Assembly (NCBI GenBank): GCA_013151875.1
Contig: JAADHL010000179.1
Span: 1 to 37,554 of the forward strand
DNA: 37,554 nucleotides
Source: Deltaproteobacteria bacterium
Lineage (GTDB): Bacteria > Myxococcota_A > UBA9042 > DTJE01
Direction: 5' to 3'
Shown here: positions 9,439 to 17,436 of the stretch, piece after piece
Layout: every line of letters starts with the position of its first letter
Position numbering within the stretch: position 1 is the first letter of the stretch
Notes under the pieces: generated by a model
What the model saw: the letters and a program-made list of their open reading frames with translations, nothing else
What the model was told of the DNA's origin: nothing
Databases searched by the model: none
Position numbers and translations under genes: made by a program

Positions 9439-10086
9439 TCAGATGCGACGCTTCAGGGCGATGATCTCGATCCGGTAAGCCACGCGCTCGGCGTTGTCGG
9501 ATATGTCGCCTACCCGTTCGATAAGCTCCCGCAGCAGGATCCGATCCGACTTGTCCGTGTCGGAATCGTAGATCGAGGTTATCAGTGCCCGCTCGATCCT
9601 GTCCGATTCGCTTTCCTTCTCGTCGACCGGTTTCACGGCGGCGCCTACCGTGTCCGGATTGGCCAGCAGGCGATCCACGGCCTCGCGGACCTGGTGATAG
9701 GCATCCATGTTGCAGTCCAGCAGCCTGGAAAAATCGGGCCTGAACTGGGGCGGAACCTGGATCTTCTGGGTCACGATCATGAAGGTGACCGTTTCCGCCA
9801 GGTTGGGCATCTTGTCGAAGCTTTCCAGCAGCCCCAGGATGTCTCCGCGGGACTCCGGGAGCAGGGAATGGCTGTACATCATCTTTTCGATCTCGACCCT
9901 CAGGTCGTCGGCGCGTGACTCCGATGCGTGAATGCGGCCGTCGGCCTCGCGCAGTTTGTCGCAGATCCCATCTTTCAGGTAGCTTTTGAACGCGGCGTCG
10001 AACGCGTCCAATGTCTCATCGGCCACACGGAAGTACTCGTCGATCAGTTGGCGGACCTCTTTTTCTCTTTTGAAGAACAGGGACAT
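9439..10086 (-). CDS. DUF47 (PhoU-like) Pit accessory protein
   Basis: A 215-residue, almost wholly helical cytoplasmic protein with no membrane segment. The beginning SLFFKREKEVRQLIDEY and the spacing of charged residues through two three-helix-like halves match the DUF47 family, a PhoU relative that is usually encoded beside Pit transporters and is thought to control their activity. The start at 10086 has a GGAGGAGG ribosome site just upstream on the minus strand. The Pit gene follows 10 bases downstream. The fold and pairing are well supported; its effect on transport is inferred from the family. Confidence 0.9.
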   Translation of the reverse strand: MSLFFKREKEVRQLIDEYFRVADETLDAFDAAFKSYLKDGICDKLREADGRIHASESRADDLRVEIEKMMYSHSLLPESRGDILGLLESFDKMPNLAETVTFMIVTQKIQVPPQFRPDFSRLLDCNMDAYHQVREAVDRLLANPDTVGAAVKPVDEKESESDRIERALITSIYDSDTDKSDRILLRELIERVGDISDNAERVAYRIEIIALKRRI

Positions 10087-10169
10087 GTGCCTCCTCCCTG
10101 GATATCGATGGTGACAGTGCCCTTGGCCCCCGGGTCGTGCGGCGCATCCGGGCCCGACCGAGCGAAACG

Positions 10170-10200
10170 ATTGTACATTAACCCATCATGATTATGATAA
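10170..10200 (-). promoter_or_regulatory. Candidate promoter of the DUF47-Pit operon
   Basis: On the minus strand TACAAT (10175-10170) is a 5/6 match to a -10 box, and TTATCA (10200-10195) is a 4/6 match to a -35 box; the 19-base spacing is long. The stretch 10166-10205 is an AT-rich island with overlapping ATCATGAT and TTATGATAA motifs. I see no convincing Pho box. Confidence 0.3.
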
Positions 10201-10256
10201 TTTCGAGGTGCGATCGCGCATGAGTCGTCGTTGAAGCGGCGATCGGGCGACGAAAT

Positions 10257-10283
10257 GCCAGGTGCCGGAACGCCAGGTGCCGG
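10257..10283. repeat. Short tandem repeat, 15-base period, two copies
   Basis: The 12-base unit GCCAGGTGCCGG occurs at 10257-10268 and again at 10272-10283. It lies in the non-coding gap before the DUF6544-like gene. No function is evident. The rest of the 10087-10337 gap holds the promoter candidate listed separately and nothing else I can name. Confidence 0.8.
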
Positions 10284-10337
10284 TAGGAACAGTTTGGCGG
10301 ACAGATACCACGCCGTCGGAATGGGGCTTTGTCAGGC

Positions 10338-11087
10338 ATGCGACATGACAGGACACTCGAGGAACTTTGGAACACTATTCCGGCGAGCCACGAGGTGTTT
10401 GACCCTGGTTCCATTGAAGGGCTTCCCCCTACGGCCCGCCGCTACCTTACCCACGCTCTCGCTCCGGGCGCAAAACTCTCGACCTGCGCGCGACTGAAGA
10501 TGTCGGGCACGATCAAGCTCGACCCTGGGTGGTGCGAATTCGTAGCTGAACAGGTCATTAGATGGGACCGTGGGTTCGTTTGGTCCGCGCGAGCGAAGGT
10601 AAACGGACTACCCGTCGTTGGATTTGATAGGCTTGTCGATGGCCATGGAGCCATGCGCTGGAAACTCCTCGGTCTTTTCCCTGTGATGAAAGCCGACGGT
10701 CGGGATATTGCTCGGGCTGCTGCAGGGCGCCTGCACGCAGAGGCGATCTGGCTTCCCGCTGTTCTGCTCGGTTCCGACGTCGTCTGGACCGACACAGATC
10801 AGAACCACACCACCGCCACAATCAACGCACATGGGGAACGCTCGGAACTCGACATCCAGATAGACGAAGACGGCCGGGTCCGAAGTTGTTGTCTTCAGCG
10901 CTGGGGTGACATGAACACCGGCGAGTTTTCTTTTCATCCGTTCGGCGGACTGGTTGAATCAGAACACACTTTCGAAGGCATCACGATCCCGACTCGACAT
11001 CGCGTCGGTTGGCTTTTCGGCACATCGCGTTTCGAGGACGAAGGCGAGTTTTTTCGCTGCATTCTTGAAGATGTTCAGTTCCGCTAG
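10338..11087 (+). CDS. DUF6544-like protein of unknown function
   Basis: A 249-residue protein. A TTG at 10329 is possible, but the ATG at 10338 (MRHDRTLEELWNTIP) looks better; neither has a strong ribosome site. The order of motifs, a PPTARRYLTHAL segment, then GTIKLDPGW, GFVWSARAKV, DGHGAMRWKLLGLFPV, and AAGRLHAEAIWLPAVLL, resembles the DUF6544/DUF6920 proteins found scattered in bacteria. These are soluble and predicted to be mostly beta; their function is unknown. Its wording at codon level (more A/T-ending codons) looks slightly different from its neighbours, which could mean recent arrival. It is followed 33 bases later by a methyltransferase gene on the same strand. Confidence 0.75.
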   Translation: MRHDRTLEELWNTIPASHEVFDPGSIEGLPPTARRYLTHALAPGAKLSTCARLKMSGTIKLDPGWCEFVAEQVIRWDRGFVWSARAKVNGLPVVGFDRLVDGHGAMRWKLLGLFPVMKADGRDIARAAAGRLHAEAIWLPAVLLGSDVVWTDTDQNHTTATINAHGERSELDIQIDEDGRVRSCCLQRWGDMNTGEFSFHPFGGLVESEHTFEGITIPTRHRVGWLFGTSRFEDEGEFFRCILEDVQFR

Positions 11088-11120
11088 ACCATTCCAACTT
11101 TTGTCACGAGAGGTGTTCGG

Positions 11121-11741
11121 ATGAGCAGCAGATTTGACGAGGCGGCCGGGACCTGGGACGCCAGCGCGAGGCGGCGCGAGCTGGCCGGGGCCATTGGAAA
11201 GGCGATAGAGGCGGCGATTGCTCTGGACCAGGACATGGATCTGCTGGACGTGGGGGCCGGGACCGGGCTTCTGACCGGGGGGATCTGCGCGCGCGTGCGC
11301 TCGATTACGGCGCTGGACGATTCCGGCGGAATGATCGATGAATTGCGCGAGAAATCACGAAACTGGAGTGGCTGCCGGGTCGTCCCCATCAAGGCCGACA
11401 TCATGACGTTTCGCACTGATCAACGATTTCACGGGATCGTAAGTTCAATGACAATGCACCATATCAGGGACACTGACGCGTTTTTCGTAAAACTCGCGTC
11501 ACTGCTGGAACCGGGCGGCTTCGTGGCCATCGCGGACCTGGCCGACGACGACGGCACCTTCCATGAACACGGAAACGAAGGGGTCTGCCACTTCGGCTTT
11601 CCCCGGGAGGATCTGGATAGAGTCGCGCGTGGCGCGGGGTTCACCGGATGTTGCTGGGAAGTGGTCCACACCATCCGTAAGGAGGGCAGGGGCAGGTCCT
11701 ACGACGTGTTCCTGTTCACGGCCCGGCTTGAACCCGTGTAA
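11121..11741 (+). CDS. Class I SAM-dependent methyltransferase
   Basis: A 206-residue cytoplasmic protein. Motif I, LLDVGAGTGLLT at residues 41-52, is the SAM-binding loop; the acidic residue after the second strand (ITALDDSGGMI), the KADIMTF segment (motif II region), SMTMHHI and LLEPGGFVAIADL complete the Methyltransf_11-type Rossmann core. Start at ATG 11121 after GAGAGGTG. The substrate cannot be deduced; the N-terminal FDEAAGTWD is common in small-molecule methyltransferases of this type. It is preceded by the DUF6544-like gene and followed by a hairpin that may end the transcript. Confidence 0.9.
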   Translation: MSSRFDEAAGTWDASARRRELAGAIGKAIEAAIALDQDMDLLDVGAGTGLLTGGICARVRSITALDDSGGMIDELREKSRNWSGCRVVPIKADIMTFRTDQRFHGIVSSMTMHHIRDTDAFFVKLASLLEPGGFVAIADLADDDGTFHEHGNEGVCHFGFPREDLDRVARGAGFTGCCWEVVHTIRKEGRGRSYDVFLFTARLEPV

Positions 11742-11754
11742 CGATGGCATATTG

Positions 11755-11784
11755 ACCCGGAAACTGATTTTGGGCCCGGTTTTT
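11755..11784 (+). terminator. Possible Rho-independent terminator
   Basis: About 15 bases after the methyltransferase stop, ACCCGG at 11755-11760 can pair with CCGGT at 11776-11780 with one bulged C, and the stem runs straight into a T-run to 11784. The loop is long (about 15 bases) and the stem short, so this is a tentative call. Confidence 0.35.
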
Positions 11785-11864
11785 GCGGGTTACCTTCATG
11801 TCCAGGGGATTGAATAACAGGCCATGACGGGGCAGGATGTAGAGGATCAGTAGTGGAGGCCAGC

Positions 11865-12557
11865 ATGCCGAACGAAGGTGTCGAACAGATTGTCAATCGT
11901 CAGGTCGAGGTATGGAACAAAGAGCGCCGAACGCGGGATTCGGCCGGGTTGCAGGGGGATCTGAGGCCTTGCATCACGATCTCGCGGGAGTTCGGCTCCC
12001 TGGGGGCAAAGGTCGGCGAACAGGTCGCTGAGCGCCTGGGTTTTACGTTCGATGACCAGGACGTGATCACCCGCATTGCCGAAACAGAGCACGTACGCCG
12101 CGCTGTCCTGGAATCCGTTGACGAACGGGTGCGCGACCGGATGACCGAATGGATTGCCGAGCAATTCGGCGGTGGAAGGCTGACGTCGTCCAGGTTCCTG
12201 AAGGCCCTGACCAGCGTGATTCTGACGATCGGCCATCACGGAAAGGCGGTCATAATCGGTCGAGGGTCCCAGTTTCTCTTGAAACCAGAAAAGACCCTGC
12301 GCGTGCGGGCCTATGCCCCAACCGCGTTCAGGATCCAGCAGATCATGGCCGGCCGGGGCCTGTCCCGCAGTGAGGCGGAAGCCTTGGTCGACGAGGTGGA
12401 CAACCAACGACGGGACTTCTACGCAGAGCACTTCAACAAGGATTGGGCCGACCCCGGACACTACGATCTGCTCGTCAACATGGCGACGTACTCGGTGGAA
12501 CACGCGACGCAGATAGTGGTCGAGGCCTTCAATCTGCGATTCGGCCTACACGGGTGA
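11865..12557 (+). CDS. Cytidylate-kinase-like family protein
   Basis: A 230-residue cytoplasmic protein. A GTG at 11853 opens the frame, but GGAGG at 11855-11859 sits five bases before ATG 11865, which therefore is the better start. ITISREFGSLGAKVGEQVA marks the Cytidylate_kin2 family, whose P-loop differs from true CMP kinases; here even the family's usual GSGG is GSLG. VIIGRGSQFLL, the basic RVRAYAPTAFRIQQIM segment and the LID-like SRSEAEALVDEVDNQRRDFY follow in the order known for this family. It may phosphorylate a nucleoside monophosphate or another small molecule; the substrate is not established for the family. It is convergent with the end of the glycan operon. Confidence 0.85.
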   Translation: MPNEGVEQIVNRQVEVWNKERRTRDSAGLQGDLRPCITISREFGSLGAKVGEQVAERLGFTFDDQDVITRIAETEHVRRAVLESVDERVRDRMTEWIAEQFGGGRLTSSRFLKALTSVILTIGHHGKAVIIGRGSQFLLKPEKTLRVRAYAPTAFRIQQIMAGRGLSRSEAEALVDEVDNQRRDFYAEHFNKDWADPGHYDLLVNMATYSVEHATQIVVEAFNLRFGLHG

Positions 12558-12570
12558 ATCCGGCGGGCGC

Positions 12571-14856
12571 TCAGTCGCCTTTGTCGTCAACAGGACCGTC
12601 CAGCAGGTAAAAACCGATTTCGAAGGGGCCGTCGACCCTTCCATAGGAAAACAGACCAGGGTCCAACCTTCCGTGGAGGGTGCGTGTCACGATGGGTTTG
12701 AGGACGTGGTCCCTGGCCGCCTCCATGCATTCGGGCCGCATCGGGCCGGTGGGCATTTGATCCTGGCTTTCTGGAAAGGTGTTGAAATAACAGCTCATAC
12801 CCAAATAGACGATCACATGGTGTTTCGGTGAAACGGCCTTTCGGTCGCCGGTCACTACTGAACCCAGGTCCACGGGTTCGAGCAGTTTTCCGGAACTCCA
12901 GATCAGGTCCACCGGAAAGGATCCGTACATATCCAGGCCGGCCAATTGCCAGCGGGGACCGTCGGGCAGGGTCGGCAACGCCTCTCTGATGAATCGCCAT
13001 TCCTGCTGGGACGCCATCATCTCAGTCACGAAACGGGCGTGCGTAAAGACCCCGGTCATCGGTGCGATCATGACCGCGGCCATCGCGATTTTGCGCAGGA
13101 AGGTCCTGCCGGTTCGCCAGTCAACGACGATCTGGAACGCCCCGGCAGCCACCATGGCGTGAAGAGGCGTTGAAAGGAGCTGGGATCGAAGATTGAACAG
13201 CGGGTTGTCGAACAGCAGTAAGGACCCGCCAGTCAGCAGCGCGACCGAAATCACGACCCACAGAGTCGCGCCGATCCGGTGCGTAAGCCCCCAGTAGAGC
13301 CCAAGCCCCCAAAGGACCCATAGCGCGACCGGAGTCGAAGCCGAATCGAACCAGACGATACCGCTAATTCCACGAAAACCGAGTTGGGGGCCGGCAACGA
13401 CGCGCGCCCTGAACTCAATAAACTGAAAGACAATCAGGGCGATCAGGACGAGTGCTCCCAGCAGGACCCTCCGGTCCTTCACGATGGATGGGATCTGTCC
13501 TGGTCGCGTCAGGGCCACGGCCAGGATTGCCATCACCGGGGCCGCCATGCCCTCCGGCCTCGACTGCGTCGCCAGGAACAGGGCAAGCAGCGCGGCCAGC
13601 AGTGTCGACAGGTTGCGCTTGTCCACGAACAGGATCACCAAAGCCACGGACCAGACAATGAACAGGGTCGCCGGCACATGGAGAACCTCCGAGCTGGAGT
13701 AACGGAGGTGCTGGGGCAGAAGGCACAGGACGAAACCCGCGAAAAGCGCCCTCGGCCAGCGACGAAACAGAGCGAAGTCCAGGGCAATCACGGCCCCCAG
13801 GGTCAGTGTGGACAGGACGGCGTTGGTCGCGAAGATGGCCTTTTCCTCGCCCCCGAAGGTCCTGTTTACGGCGGCGTACAGGACGGGACCGACGTCTCCG
13901 TACGGCAGGCTGACGTCCGCGAAGAGCCACCTGAATGGGGCCGAATAGTGGAAGAACTCGTGGATGAAGGCCCATGGGGACAAAGTCAGCCTGAGAATGA
14001 ATCCCAGGCACAGGATTCCAGCCACGCACGCCCATATCCAAAACGGCGGCGGAGCCTGCCTGATCAGGTCCCGCAGGATCCACAGCGTCGCCAGGGCCAG
14101 CGCCAGGATCATCGCCAGCAACGCCCAGTCGTAGATCAACCTGGGGTTTGGTCTGGGCTCGAACCTGTCCCTGGACACCAGTGCGCGGGCCAGGGCCTCT
14201 ACAGCGCCCTCATGTCCTTCAAGAGCCGAATCATCGGGCGGCGAACTTTTCAGCAGACAGTAGTTTTTCGTGGAAGCCATGCAGTCGCCACGTCTACCGG
14301 GCGGCACAGGGAAGATTATCGGCACCTTGACGGCGCGTCCGTTGCCGGAAAGCCGGATCGACAGGATCGCCGCTCCGGCCGGATACGTCCATGAATACCC
14401 TTTTACGACCCACCCGGCCTCCAGGTTTTCCCCGATCCTCAACGGTAGACGGCGTGTTTCGAGGGTGCGCCATATCCTGGTGCCGTCCATGCCCTCCAGT
14501 ACCGCCTTGAGCGATGCAATGATATCCGCGTCGGGCCGGGCCTTCGGCCATGTCACGCACCACGGGCCGGCCACGACGCCGTCGCAGCCCGTCAAGGGGT
14601 CCTGAAGCAATACTGAAAAGCACTGCTTGTCCGCGGTCGTACGACAGATGATGACATCATTATGGTCACGTCCGAACGACGCGCCCTGCAATCGTAGATC
14701 AGACGGTAGGCGCTTCAGTGCCCGGCCGATCTGTTCGCTCGCCTGTCTGGGAATGATCCTCCTGACGAATTCACCGTCATGGCCGCAGCCCGTCACCGTC
14801 ATCAGGATCATCAATCCAAGCGCTGCCCAAAGTCCCGCGCGCTCGGCGCCCGACAT
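12571..14856 (-). CDS. Large multi-pass membrane protein, possible GT-C glycosyltransferase
   Basis: 761 residues. Two ATGs (14862 and 14856) are possible; 14856 lies at the right distance from GGAGG and overlaps the preceding stop as TGATG, so it is chosen. The N-terminus has a hydrophobic segment ending LMILMTVTGC, perhaps a lipobox, then an extracytoplasmic domain of about 220 residues with several cysteines. From about residue 240 to 600 there are roughly ten membrane spans. The loop FIHEFFHYSAPFRWLF and the following YGDVGPVLYAAV resemble the first loop of GT39/GT-C enzymes that use polyprenyl-phosphate sugars. A C-terminal soluble domain of about 150 residues follows. It is the last gene of the operon. 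Transfer of a lipid-linked sugar at the outer face is the likeliest role, with moderate confidence. Confidence 0.8.
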   Translation of the reverse strand: MSGAERAGLWAALGLMILMTVTGCGHDGEFVRRIIPRQASEQIGRALKRLPSDLRLQGASFGRDHNDVIICRTTADKQCFSVLLQDPLTGCDGVVAGPWCVTWPKARPDADIIASLKAVLEGMDGTRIWRTLETRRLPLRIGENLEAGWVVKGYSWTYPAGAAILSIRLSGNGRAVKVPIIFPVPPGRRGDCMASTKNYCLLKSSPPDDSALEGHEGAVEALARALVSRDRFEPRPNPRLIYDWALLAMILALALATLWILRDLIRQAPPPFWIWACVAGILCLGFILRLTLSPWAFIHEFFHYSAPFRWLFADVSLPYGDVGPVLYAAVNRTFGGEEKAIFATNAVLSTLTLGAVIALDFALFRRWPRALFAGFVLCLLPQHLRYSSSEVLHVPATLFIVWSVALVILFVDKRNLSTLLAALLALFLATQSRPEGMAAPVMAILAVALTRPGQIPSIVKDRRVLLGALVLIALIVFQFIEFRARVVAGPQLGFRGISGIVWFDSASTPVALWVLWGLGLYWGLTHRIGATLWVVISVALLTGGSLLLFDNPLFNLRSQLLSTPLHAMVAAGAFQIVVDWRTGRTFLRKIAMAAVMIAPMTGVFTHARFVTEMMASQQEWRFIREALPTLPDGPRWQLAGLDMYGSFPVDLIWSSGKLLEPVDLGSVVTGDRKAVSPKHHVIVYLGMSCYFNTFPESQDQMPTGPMRPECMEAARDHVLKPIVTRTLHGRLDPGLFSYGRVDGPFEIGFYLLDGPVDDKGD

Positions 14857-15488
14857 CACCATGCCTCCGGATGGCGGGTGCAGATGGCCTGGGCAAGTGG
14901 GAGCAGGTCACCAAACGCCGCGATGGCATGGACGGGCGCGCCCTGCAGCTCCGGCGAGACCAGGCATACCTTGAAGCCCTCGCCAGCGCGTTGAAGGAGT
15001 TCGCGGGACACCGGCAACCCGTGGAAGCAGTCCACCCAGAGCCAGCGGACCCGGCCGCGAAACGCATCAAGCAGTTCAGGCGGCTCGTACCTGGACAGCC
15101 TTACGGCAAATCGTTCCTCGCCTTGCCGTACCGTCCAGTGCACCAGGGTGGGCATCTGCGAATCCAGAAAGAACCAGTCTTCCAGGCCATGGTCCCGAAG
15201 CAGACGCATGACGACCGGCTCGACCCCGTCCACCTTGACATTGAGCACGATGGGACCCTTTAGGCCCAGCGCCGTGAACCGGTCCAGCCAGGCGTCGAAC
15301 GGATCGCCGGTTTCCCAGGGATCGTGCGCCAGGATGATGGAGCCTTTGCCGTCACCTGTCCTCAGGTCGATTTCAACGCCATGAGACGGGTCCACACCGC
15401 CCAGGTCCTTGATCCGGTTGACCCGATGGCGGATGAAGACGGGGTTGCTGCGGGCGGTCTTTTCACGATCTGATTGCCCTGCGTCCAT
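14856..15488 (-). CDS. GDPD / PI-PLC-like phosphodiesterase-fold protein
   Basis: A 210-residue protein with no signal peptide or membrane span, so predicted cytoplasmic. It keeps the landmarks of glycerophosphodiester phosphodiesterases: IRHRVNR (His21, Arg22), GVEIDLR (Glu39, Asp41), and LAHDPW (His55, Asp56), followed by shortened TIM-barrel strands. It is shorter than the usual 240-280 residues and the canonical HRG is HRV. In this operon it might trim or transfer a glycerol-phosphate-type unit, or act on a phosphodiester-linked sugar precursor. The fold call is good, the reaction is inferred. It begins six bases after the GT2 stop and its own stop overlaps the start of the large membrane protein. 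Confidence 0.78.
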   Translation of the reverse strand: MDAGQSDREKTARSNPVFIRHRVNRIKDLGGVDPSHGVEIDLRTGDGKGSIILAHDPWETGDPFDAWLDRFTALGLKGPIVLNVKVDGVEPVVMRLLRDHGLEDWFFLDSQMPTLVHWTVRQGEERFAVRLSRYEPPELLDAFRGRVRWLWVDCFHGLPVSRELLQRAGEGFKVCLVSPELQGAPVHAIAAFGDLLPLAQAICTRHPEAW

Positions 15489-15494
15489 GATGGC

Positions 15495-16214
15495 CTAGCC
15501 TTTTAGTCTGCGTTTCAAACCGGCGCTGTATTTGAGCGTGCGTAGGATGAATTTCCACTTGGAGCGCCAATCCACGTTCCATTTGGAATGGCCGTGAATC
15601 CGTTTGGGGAACCGCACGGGAAACCTGATCACGTCCAATCCCCGCTTCCGGGCGAGCACGAACGCGTACAGGTCCAATGAAAAGTCGTGAGGCGGGTCCT
15701 CCCAGGATTCAAAAAAGCTCCGGTGGAACAAGTTCGGCTGGGCATTGATGTCCCGCAGGTTCACGCCCAGATACAGCGATTCGAACAGACCCATGCCCAG
15801 CGTGAAGAACACATCGGAAACGGGGCGACCTTTGCGGTTTCCCTTGACGAACGACCTTTGCGGTTCCGGAGCGCTTTCGATGAGTCGCAGGGCCTTGATG
15901 GTGTCTTTGGGGTCGGTCTGCATGTCCGCGTGGGTCCAGCCCAGGAACTCTCCGTTGGCCTCTTGCAGGCCGCTCAGGATGCCGAATCCGTAGCCCTGAT
16001 TGACATCCACTCGAACGGTTCGTGCAAACGGGTATCCGGCAAGCAGGTCCCGCAGGACTTCCGGCGTGTCGTCCGTGGAGCCGTTGTCCACCAGGACCAC
16101 CTCGATATCTTTACTTTCCACCTCTTTGTCGCCCACGACTTCGCCGAACCTGTCGAGGATCAGCGGAATGTTCCTAGCCTCGTTGTAGCAGGGGATGACC
16201 ACGGACAGTTTCAT
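15495..16214 (-). CDS. GT2-family glycosyltransferase
   Basis: A 239-residue protein. The frame is open further upstream, but the ATG at 16214 fits: it gives the classic start MKLSVVIPCYNEARNI and overlaps the GtrA stop as ATGA. Further GT-A landmarks are VDNGSTDDTPEVL (residues 42-54), NQGYGFGILSGLQEANGE, and the metal- and nucleotide-binding HADMQTDP with Asp97. There is no C-terminal membrane span; the basic tail may lie at the membrane. Its small size and its GtrA neighbour suggest a polyprenyl-phosphate or glycan glycosyltransferase acting on the cytoplasmic face. Confidence 0.92.
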   Translation of the reverse strand: MKLSVVIPCYNEARNIPLILDRFGEVVGDKEVESKDIEVVLVDNGSTDDTPEVLRDLLAGYPFARTVRVDVNQGYGFGILSGLQEANGEFLGWTHADMQTDPKDTIKALRLIESAPEPQRSFVKGNRKGRPVSDVFFTLGMGLFESLYLGVNLRDINAQPNLFHRSFFESWEDPPHDFSLDLYAFVLARKRGLDVIRFPVRFPKRIHGHSKWNVDWRSKWKFILRTLKYSAGLKRRLKG

Positions 16215-16633
16215 TGTGATTTGCCTCTGAATACCCAGAACTTCTGGCCCAGAAAGTTCAGGACCGTAGAACACCCGGTGGCCACCACGAAGGCCGGGAT
16301 CGTGGCGCCCTCGAACAGCATCAGGACCAGGTGGTTCATGCCCACGTTGACGCCCAGGGCGGCCGTGTACAGCGCGAAAAAGGACCCCATTTCGACGAAT
16401 GACCTTTGTCTCGATCCGAAGGTCCAGAACTTGTTCACCACATAGGCTACCAGTGTTCCGGTGACGAACGACGCGAATTTGGGTCCGTCGTGCCCCATGT
16501 CCCGCCCGACCATGGAAACGAGCAGGAAATAGACCAGGGCGTCCGCGCCGGTGGCGCAGCACCCGGCCACGATGAAACGGCGCACTTGACGAGCTGTGAC
16601 CTGATCAAAACGCTTCGAAGGAAGCCCTTTCAT
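16211..16633 (-). CDS. GtrA-like membrane protein
   Basis: A 140-residue protein with four predicted membrane helices, the standard size and layout of GtrA/DPMS family proteins. The first helix region FIVAGCCATGADALVYFLL, the VNKFWTFGSRQRS loop after helix two and the final LNFLGQKFWVFRG are typical. Family members take part in moving polyprenyl-phosphate-linked sugars across the inner membrane, usually with a GT2 partner; here that partner follows at once with a four-base ATGA overlap. It starts eight bases after the stop of the nucleotidyltransferase gene. Confidence 0.92.
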   Translation of the reverse strand: MKGLPSKRFDQVTARQVRRFIVAGCCATGADALVYFLLVSMVGRDMGHDGPKFASFVTGTLVAYVVNKFWTFGSRQRSFVEMGSFFALYTAALGVNVGMNHLVLMLFEGATIPAFVVATGCSTVLNFLGQKFWVFRGKSQ

Positions 16634-16641
16634 TACGTGTC

Positions 16642-17436
16642 TTAATCCGCCCGTTCGCCGTGGTCTCGGAAATCGCGAAGCACCTTTAGGAAATAGGATT
16701 CCCAGTACTCATATGTCCTCAGGTCGTCCGGCGTCCCCCAGCAGACGTAGTGGTCGACTTCGAACACCTTGACCCGAACGCCCGCCTTGATGAGCACCTC
16801 CATGGTCACGTCCACGTAATACTCGCCGTTGGTGCTGAGCCCCTCGGCCATCTGTCGCTTGACCGCGTCGAAAAAGAGGGACGCCTTTCGAAACCAGAAG
16901 GTGCCTACGATGGCATGGTCCTGAAGAGGATTGTCGCTGATTGGGATCTTGCACGAGATGCCCAGGGCATTGTCGTGTTCGTCCGTTCGGACCCATCCGT
17001 ATCCCCGCGGGTTTCGTGAGACTGCGGCGTTGTTCCTGAAGGTCCAGATCATGGCTTCGGTGTCGGGATCGGCCCTGAGGCGATCGAATGATTCGCGGTT
17101 CCACAGCATCGAGTTGTCGCACGCACCGATCGTCAGGGGCGCTTCACTGTCCACGAAGGCCTCGGCCTCCAGACATGTGCATGCCTGTCCCTGGGTCATA
17201 TGGTCCAGCACAACGACCCGGCACCCAGGAAAATGGCTTTCCAGCACGCGGTCCAGACCGAATCGGTCGACGTGGTCCCGTTGGCACACAAATACCATGT
17301 CGGCCGCGCTGGGCAACGCCTTGGTTGCCTGTACCGCCATAGGCAATCCGGACACCGGCAGCAGGGGCTTTGGAAGTTCGTAGCCTTCCCTGGAAAAACG
17401 GACCCCAGCGCCGGCCATGGGAACCAGGATGGTCAT
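16642..17436 (-). CDS. Sugar-phosphate nucleotidyltransferase (complete active-site motif)
   Basis: A 264-residue soluble protein of the NTP_transferase (GT-A-like) fold. The signature LVPMAGAGVRF (Arg13) followed by ELPKPLLPVSG with Lys23 is the complete nucleotide-binding and catalytic motif. IGACDNSMLW holds the metal-binding Asp region, and VDHYVCWGTPDDL ends the core as in RmlA/LicC-like enzymes. It would couple an NTP to a sugar- or polyol-phosphate, giving an activated donor for the glycosyltransferases downstream. The base and sugar cannot be told. Its start overlaps the preceding paralogue's stop by four bases (ATGA). Confidence 0.9.
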   Translation of the reverse strand: MTILVPMAGAGVRFSREGYELPKPLLPVSGLPMAVQATKALPSAADMVFVCQRDHVDRFGLDRVLESHFPGCRVVVLDHMTQGQACTCLEAEAFVDSEAPLTIGACDNSMLWNRESFDRLRADPDTEAMIWTFRNNAAVSRNPRGYGWVRTDEHDNALGISCKIPISDNPLQDHAIVGTFWFRKASLFFDAVKRQMAEGLSTNGEYYVDVTMEVLIKAGVRVKVFEVDHYVCWGTPDDLRTYEYWESYFLKVLRDFRDHGERAD

